Source: Alloprevotella tannerae (GTDB lineage Bacteria > Bacteroidota > Bacteroidia > Bacteroidales > Bacteroidaceae). Taken from it: a stretch of DNA of 46,283 nucleotides. Numbering within the stretch: position 1 is the stretch's first letter; each line of letters starts with the position of its first letter. The notes under the pieces are model-generated. The model was not told where the DNA came from. It made no database searches and worked only from the letters and a program-made list of their open reading frames with translations. The stretch is taken from assembly GCA_015259125.1 (NCBI GenBank), contig JABZGR010000016.1:1-46283 (forward strand), given 5' to 3'. This document shows, in pieces, positions 42,378-46,283 of this stretch. The translations under genes were made by a program, and so were the position numbers.

Positions 42378-43304
42378 ATGAAAATATTTACTAGGGAAGT
42401 TAAGATCGCACTCTCAGCCATTGTTGCCATTGTGCTCGTCTATTTGCTCATCAATTTTATGAAGGGTGTCAATGTCTTCAAGTCGAGTAACACCTATTAC
42501 GTGCGCTTTGATAACATTGCGGGCTTAGCGGTCTCCAATGCCGTGTACGCCAATGGCTATCCCGTCGGCATTGTGCGGGGCATTCAGTACGACTATGGCA
42601 ATCATGAGCGCGTTGTTGTGGCGATTGAGTTGGATAAAGAAATGCATATGCCTCGCGGAACGAAGGCCGAATTGGTCACCTCCTTGATGGGCGGTGTGAC
42701 GATGTCTTTGATTTTAGGGCCGAATCCCACCGACAACTTGACGCAGGGTGATACCATTAGCGGCGGTCTGCACGAAGGCGCGGTCGAAAAAGTGGAGGCG
42801 CTGATGCCGACGATCATGGATATGTTGCCAAAGTTGGATTCGATTGTGACGAATATGGCGCGCCTCTCAGCAGACCCTGCTTTGGCACAAACGCTACGCA
42901 ATACGGCGGAGATTACGAACAATCTTCGACGGACGTCGGCCAAACTTGATGCTATGGTCGGCCGAGACTTGCCGCAAATGATGCAAAATTTGAATAAGAC
43001 GAGTAGTAACGTCGAGCGCTTGAGCAATAATTTGGCGGCAATCAATCTACAAGAGACGATGAACGAGGTCAATGCTTCGTTGGCGGAGGTAAAACAATTT
43101 TCGGCTAATATCAATGCGATGACTAACGACTTGAATAGCAAATTGAATAGTCGGGATAATACGTTCGGTCTTTTGCTGAATGATCGTAAACTTTATGACA
43201 ATCTAAATCATACAGTAAGTAGTGCAGATTCTTTGCTAATCAACGTCAAAGCACATCCGAAGCGCTACGTTCATTTCTCCATCTTTGGGAAAAAGGACAA
43301 GTAG
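42378..43304 (+). CDS. MCE/MlaD family lipid-transport protein
   Basis: A 308-residue protein with an N-terminal membrane anchor (VKIALSAIVAIVLVYLLINF, residues 8-27). The MCE domain (about 38-118) reads YYVRFDNIAGLAVSNAVYANG, PVGIVRGI, PRGTKAELVTSLMGGVTMSL. The rest is helical with heptad spacing (NNLRRTSAKLDAMVGRDLPQ, NLNKTSSNVERLSNNLAAI), suited to a periplasmic helical tube or needle. It is the substrate-binding part of an Mla-type phospholipid transporter. No ATPase or permease gene is next to it here. It probably shares the amidase transcript. Confidence 0.9.
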   Translation: MKIFTREVKIALSAIVAIVLVYLLINFMKGVNVFKSSNTYYVRFDNIAGLAVSNAVYANGYPVGIVRGIQYDYGNHERVVVAIELDKEMHMPRGTKAELVTSLMGGVTMSLILGPNPTDNLTQGDTISGGLHEGAVEKVEALMPTIMDMLPKLDSIVTNMARLSADPALAQTLRNTAEITNNLRRTSAKLDAMVGRDLPQMMQNLNKTSSNVERLSNNLAAINLQETMNEVNASLAEVKQFSANINAMTNDLNSKLNSRDNTFGLLLNDRKLYDNLNHTVSSADSLLINVKAHPKRYVHFSIFGKKDK

Positions 43305-43329
43305 TCCTTTCTCTTTCAACGAATTAACC

Positions 43330-43368
43330 GCCTACTTTATCCGCGACGCTCGTGGGGATGGAGTAGGC
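43330..43368 (+). terminator. Hairpin after the MCE gene
   Basis: GCCTACT (43330-43336) pairs with AGTAGGC (43362-43368), with an inner ATCC/GGAT stem. Only TGTTTCG follows, so termination is uncertain. Confidence 0.45.
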
Positions 43369-43549
43369 TGTTTCGTGGATAACCGCTCAACCGGATTTTC
43401 GACCCTAACAGGCCGCCTTACAATGCGCTATCAGAAAGTAATTTATTTATACCCGCATCTTCCGAGCATACGATAGCACATGCCTTTATAACGAAGAGAA
43501 ATAGGAATGAAATGCCCCTTGGAAGAAACCGAATCTCCAATAGTTTGAA

Positions 43550-44110
43550 ATGAATGAAGCTATAGAAAACATTATTGTCGCATTGCCCCCACATAAACAA
43601 CTATTGTTTGGCACCTGTTGCCTTAAAAGGATAGAGAATCATCTTTATAAGTTTCTCGAAGACAGAAGTGAGAAATCTGCTTCTATTGCAGTAAGTGCAC
43701 TGACTGATGTGTTGTTTCTTGGCTGCCTATTGGATAATTTCGCCTCTATCGGGACGATGTTTACCGAAGAAGAACAGACCTTTATCGACTCTCTGATACC
43801 CGATACCGACGTCGACGGAAGCAAGGGAGCTGTGTTTGCGCAAAACGCAGCAATAGCATTGGCTTATTGTATTCGCTTTGCAAAAGAGCATAATAGTGAT
43901 TTTATCAACTATTGCGGGCTTAAACTGCTCGAAACCGTTGATGTTATGGGATTTGATACAAAGGAGAAAGGACAATCAGACCGGCTCGTTTGGCAAGAAA
44001 TAGCGGTGCAACAGAAAATAGTAAAGTTGGTAGATGCTATGAGCGACAACTTCGATGAAGCCGACTTAGAGGCACTGAAAGAAACCATAAGGCTGTTGGC
44101 AGTTGGCTAA
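43550..44110 (+). CDS. Helical protein, possibly DUF416/YjaG-like
   Basis: A 186-residue protein with no signal peptide and no membrane segment. It is almost all helix: YKFLEDRSEKSASIAVSAL, then ALTDVLFLGCLLDNFASIG and AQNAAIALAYCIRFAKEHNS. The region around LIPDTDVDGSKGAVFAQNAA recalls DUF416, where an acidic loop precedes a helix of small residues. That match is from pattern memory only. DUF416-like genes occur alone and near toxin-immunity loci, so an immunity role is possible but unproven. The A+T content is clearly above that of genes to the left. Confidence 0.55.
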   Translation: MNEAIENIIVALPPHKQLLFGTCCLKRIENHLYKFLEDRSEKSASIAVSALTDVLFLGCLLDNFASIGTMFTEEEQTFIDSLIPDTDVDGSKGAVFAQNAAIALAYCIRFAKEHNSDFINYCGLKLLETVDVMGFDTKEKGQSDRLVWQEIAVQQKIVKLVDAMSDNFDEADLEALKETIRLLAVG

Positions 44111-44153
44111 CATCTTGAACGAACGGAGAATAAACTTATGTAAAGCAATTTTT

Positions 44154-44360
44154 ATGCTGTCGGAAAAAATAAAGAACTACTTGATAGAATCGCGTTTGTA
44201 CGATGACGCGGCAGATGAAGCCTATCAAAAGGTAATGTCAAACTTAGGGATTGACCTTGAAACCCCTTTTGCGCAGTTTAATCTTTATACGAATGCCGTA
44301 ACGTTTACGGGCAATCGTGCCGAGTTATGCAAGTTGCTTATAAATGAACCCAAATTGTAA
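44154..44360 (+). CDS. Small acidic protein of unknown function
   Basis: A 68-residue frame from ATG 44154, beginning MLSEKIKNYLIESRLYDDAA. A longer frame from a TTG at 44103 would overlap the previous gene and is less likely. It continues LGIDLETPFAQFNLYTNAV, which recalls the short phrases of SMI1/KNR4-type immunity proteins, though it is too short to be a full domain. A good terminator follows directly, which argues that it is transcribed. Function unknown. Confidence 0.5.
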   Translation: MLSEKIKNYLIESRLYDDAADEAYQKVMSNLGIDLETPFAQFNLYTNAVTFTGNRAELCKLLINEPKL

Positions 44361-44361
44361 G

Positions 44362-44399
44362 GCAGTCGACTTCTTTATTAGTTGTTGACTGCTTTTTTT
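44362..44399 (+). terminator. Terminator after the small protein gene
   Basis: GCAGTCGAC (44362-44370) pairs with GTTGACTGC (44384-44392) with one wobble. A run of seven T follows (44393-44399). It starts within two bases of the stop codon. Confidence 0.85.
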
Positions 44400-44656
44400 G
44401 GATATTACCATTTCAGAAACTTTGTCAGTGGTAATCATCGCTGTATGTATTTTGTAGGTTAAAAAATAATAGCGAGATTACCAACTTTTCATGGAACGTT
44501 CTTATCCTGAACTGGCGTAAGATTTACAAAAAAATGATGAGGATGCTTGATATTATGAATCCTTATTTCTATCTTTACACATCAATGTAGAGAACAAACG
44601 CTTTATTATTGTTTGTATAAATAGCACTTTAATAGTTAATCCTAAAAACCGAAGAA
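44400..44656. other. A+T-rich leader region of the leucine-rich-repeat gene
   Basis: About 260 bases with a weak -7-like box TATCTTTA (44570-44577, one mismatch to TAnnTTTG) and no other structure I can support. Confidence 0.45.
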
Positions 44657-45982
44657 ATGAAAAGATCATTTACACAAGTCATCAAAAATGCAAAACAGTT
44701 GATTTGCACAGTTATCCTTACTACAATATTTCTAACTATCCATGGTGTTACAATCGAGGCTTCCAACGTCATTAAGGTGAAAACATTGCGCAGCCCTAAA
44801 GAACAGATTAAACTCGTAATAAATGGAAGTGGAGAGTACAAGGTAGAGGGAGCAAAGCCGGCTACAATTGGCAATGGAGAAGCGATACTCACCTTAACGT
44901 CACAAAATGTGAACATAACAGGCGACATAACAAAATTCGACTGTTCGGATAATGACCTTAATTCACTTGATGTGAGCGGATGTATCACTCTCACTGAACT
45001 ACTATGCTATGAAAATTCCTTAACTGAACTTCTGCTTGACAAAAACAGTAATCTTGTGAATCTATCATGCGATTACAATTCTATAGAATCACTTGATTTA
45101 AGCCATAATCCTCTACTTAAAGATCTCCTGTGCCCGTACAATCGCATTAAGCATCTTGATTTAAGAAATAATAAACAACTCACTTCTCTCTATTGCTTAA
45201 GTAATCAGATTGAGGATATACAATTGGCTGATGAGAATGCCATTGAAGAAATTCTATGTAGCGGCAACGAGTTACGCAGTTTGAATTTGCAAGGATGCAA
45301 GAATCTTCAATTGCTGGAATGTTACTACAACAATATAGAATCACTTAACCTTGCGACGAATTCAAAACTTACCAAATTATCGGCTAAGAATAATCTGTTG
45401 AAGACATTAGACTTGTCAAATAACGTGAAACTTACCGTACTATCTTGTGCCAATAATAAGCTTACATCCATCTCCCTTCCAGAAAACTCCACGTTACTGT
45501 CTGTAACCTGCTTTAATAATCAGCTAAAAGGCGACGCTATGAAAAACCTTATGAACAGTCTGCCCGATATAAATGGGAAAAGTATTACAGGTGAAGGCGG
45601 TGGAGAAATCATGATTGTCAATACATCTGTCGAGGACAAAAATGTATGCTATAAAAGTGATGTAAAAATTGCTACAGACAAGGGATGGAAAGTGATGGAC
45701 TTTAATGGTGACTATACCGAACGGCAAGCGTATGTTGGTGAAGATGACCCTGTCTCGGGTGTGAATGGCGTTAAGCAAGAGCCCTTAAGGGTTTCAATTA
45801 GAAACGGAAAGGTTGCGATTATCGGCAGTTTCAAGTGTGCACAGCTTTACAATGCCAACGGGCAACTGCTTCTTACCACAACCGACCATGAATTGGACAC
45901 CGGTTGTTTGACGCCCAGTGCATATATACTGCAAATCGACGGCAACAACCAAATGAAATCAATGAAGTTCCTCATCAAGTAA
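44657..45982 (+). CDS. Secreted leucine-rich-repeat protein with C-terminal sorting-like module
   Basis: A 441-residue protein. The N-terminus (MKRSFTQVIKNAKQLICTVI and a hydrophobic stretch to about residue 35) is a signal peptide. A short beta segment with IKLVINGSGEYKVEG follows. Nine 21-residue repeats occupy about 105-295, with pattern SLDLSHNPLLKDLLCPYNRIK; the C or S before the final N-x-I/L gives a short variant LRR. After about 60 residues comes a tail from LRVSIRNGKVAIIGSFKC to QIDGNNQMKSMKFLIK, like Bacteroidota C-terminal sorting modules. LRR proteins of this type often bind host or other bacterial surfaces; that is inference. The gene is much more A+T-rich than the left half of the window. 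Confidence 0.85.
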   Translation: MKRSFTQVIKNAKQLICTVILTTIFLTIHGVTIEASNVIKVKTLRSPKEQIKLVINGSGEYKVEGAKPATIGNGEAILTLTSQNVNITGDITKFDCSDNDLNSLDVSGCITLTELLCYENSLTELLLDKNSNLVNLSCDYNSIESLDLSHNPLLKDLLCPYNRIKHLDLRNNKQLTSLYCLSNQIEDIQLADENAIEEILCSGNELRSLNLQGCKNLQLLECYYNNIESLNLATNSKLTKLSAKNNLLKTLDLSNNVKLTVLSCANNKLTSISLPENSTLLSVTCFNNQLKGDAMKNLMNSLPDINGKSITGEGGGEIMIVNTSVEDKNVCYKSDVKIATDKGWKVMDFNGDYTERQAYVGEDDPVSGVNGVKQEPLRVSIRNGKVAIIGSFKCAQLYNANGQLLLTTTDHELDTGCLTPSAYILQIDGNNQMKSMKFLIK

Positions 45983-45999
45983 AACCACCTCTCAACCAA

Positions 46000-46134
46000 A
46001 TGAAAGATGTTGTATCACACGATTGTTATGATACAGCAGTCCGTTCACTTGGACGTGTCGGACTTGCCGATGAAGAAGAGGTGTTATCAGCAATCGCAAC
46101 CAGCTCATCTTGGGCCCATCGGGCAGTAGCATGA
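46000..46134 (+). CDS. Orphan ORF of 44 residues, possibly a HEAT-repeat remnant
   Basis: The frame starts at ATG 46000, 17 bases after the LRR stop. The peptide DTAVRSLGRVGLADEEEVLS and the following AIATSSSWAHRAVA resemble one HEAT-like repeat (alpha helix, turn, helix). No start signal is strong and it is too short to be a full repeat protein. It may be a fragment of a longer gene cut off near the inverted repeat at 46158. Confidence 0.35.
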   Translation: MKDVVSHDCYDTAVRSLGRVGLADEEEVLSAIATSSSWAHRAVA

Positions 46135-46157
46135 GTTGCTGTTCTATTTTCTTTGTG

Positions 46158-46225
46158 TTTCGATTTCACCTAAATTCTAAGTTTGCAATTCATATTGCAA
46201 ACTTAGAATTTAGGTGAAATCGAAA
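46158..46225. repeat. Perfect 31-bp inverted repeat with 6-bp spacer
   Basis: Arms 46158-46188 and 46195-46225 are exact reverse complements; the spacer is TTCATA. Each arm includes TAAGTTTG, a match to the -7 promoter box, at 46178-46185 (plus) and 46198-46205 (minus). The arms are long for a terminator, and no T-tail follows on either strand. A smaller TGAAGG/CCTTCA hairpin lies at 46248-46270. It could be a mobile-element end, a MITE-like element or a recombination site; the sequence alone does not decide. Confidence 0.85.
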
Positions 46226-46283
46226 AGAAGTAAATTGAAGACCCTCGTGAAGGCTTTCTGAAGCCCTTCAGCGGAGAGAGAGG

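Noticed and set aside
46158..46225. Invertible promoter switch of the Bacteroides capsule type
   Set aside because: Those need short inverted repeats separated by roughly 100 bases or more with a promoter between; here the spacer is six bases.
46158..46225. Ordinary Rho-independent terminator
   Set aside because: The arms are longer than usual and no T-tail follows on either strand. A termination effect cannot be ruled out.

Overview
The window comes from a Bacteroidota chromosome, most likely order Bacteroidales and close to Prevotella/Alloprevotella; the genus is inferred, not proven. The evidence is a SusC/SusD pair, many lipoproteins and secreted proteins with Bacteroidales-type C-terminal modules, the Bacteroidota order rsmH-ftsL-ftsI-murE-mraY-murD-ftsW, and repeated -33 TTTG / -7 TAnnTTTG promoters. 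In four promoters the two boxes are exactly 19 bp apart. No rRNA, tRNA, CRISPR array or complete insertion sequence was seen.

Layout. 1-3.6 kb: the start of a secreted protein and a large secreted transglutaminase-like protein, both on the minus strand. 3.7-9.6 kb: a five-gene minus-strand efflux operon (TolC-like outer membrane protein, HlyD-like adaptor, tandem ABC ATPase, two ABC-2 permeases), with an AraC-type regulator divergent at 9.77 kb. 11.3-13.3 kb: an AI-2E-family permease divergent from rsmI. 13.3-16.8 kb: plus-strand lipoproteins and secreted proteins, one with a sulfatase-modifying-factor fold. 17-21 kb: minus-strand envelope genes (two outer-membrane barrels, a SemiSWEET transporter, a secreted protein). 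21.4-31.8 kb: a minus-strand cell-wall and division operon from rsmH to ftsW, then a periplasmic cyclophilin. 32.6-34 kb: a TauE/SafE exporter with a DUF1634 partner. 34.4-40.2 kb: SusC-SusD-lipoprotein. 40.9-43.3 kb: SPOR-containing amidase and an MCE/MlaD-type protein. 43.5-46.3 kb: an A+T-richer tail with a possible DUF416 protein, a very small ORF, a leucine-rich-repeat protein, a small orphan ORF and a long perfect inverted repeat.

The main signal that gene annotation does not explain is a set of five intergenic arrays (0.64-0.73, 10.90-11.00, 18.87-18.98, 32.17-32.26, 40.50-40.61 kb). Each has 4-5 degenerate tandem units of about 20-24 bp (mostly 21-22), with dyads inside or across units. 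Unit sequence differs between loci, except that the 10.9 and 40.5 kb arrays look related. All five sit in gene-free gaps of more than 600 bp, whatever the orientation of the flanking genes. The second strong signal is a 31-bp perfect inverted repeat with a 6-nt spacer at 46158-46225.

The genes are mostly envelope functions: peptidoglycan precursor synthesis and septal synthesis, a cell-separation amidase, lipid handling (MCE), nutrient uptake (SusCD) and efflux. All coordinates, motifs and spacings were read by eye; family assignments come from recognised motifs, not database searches.
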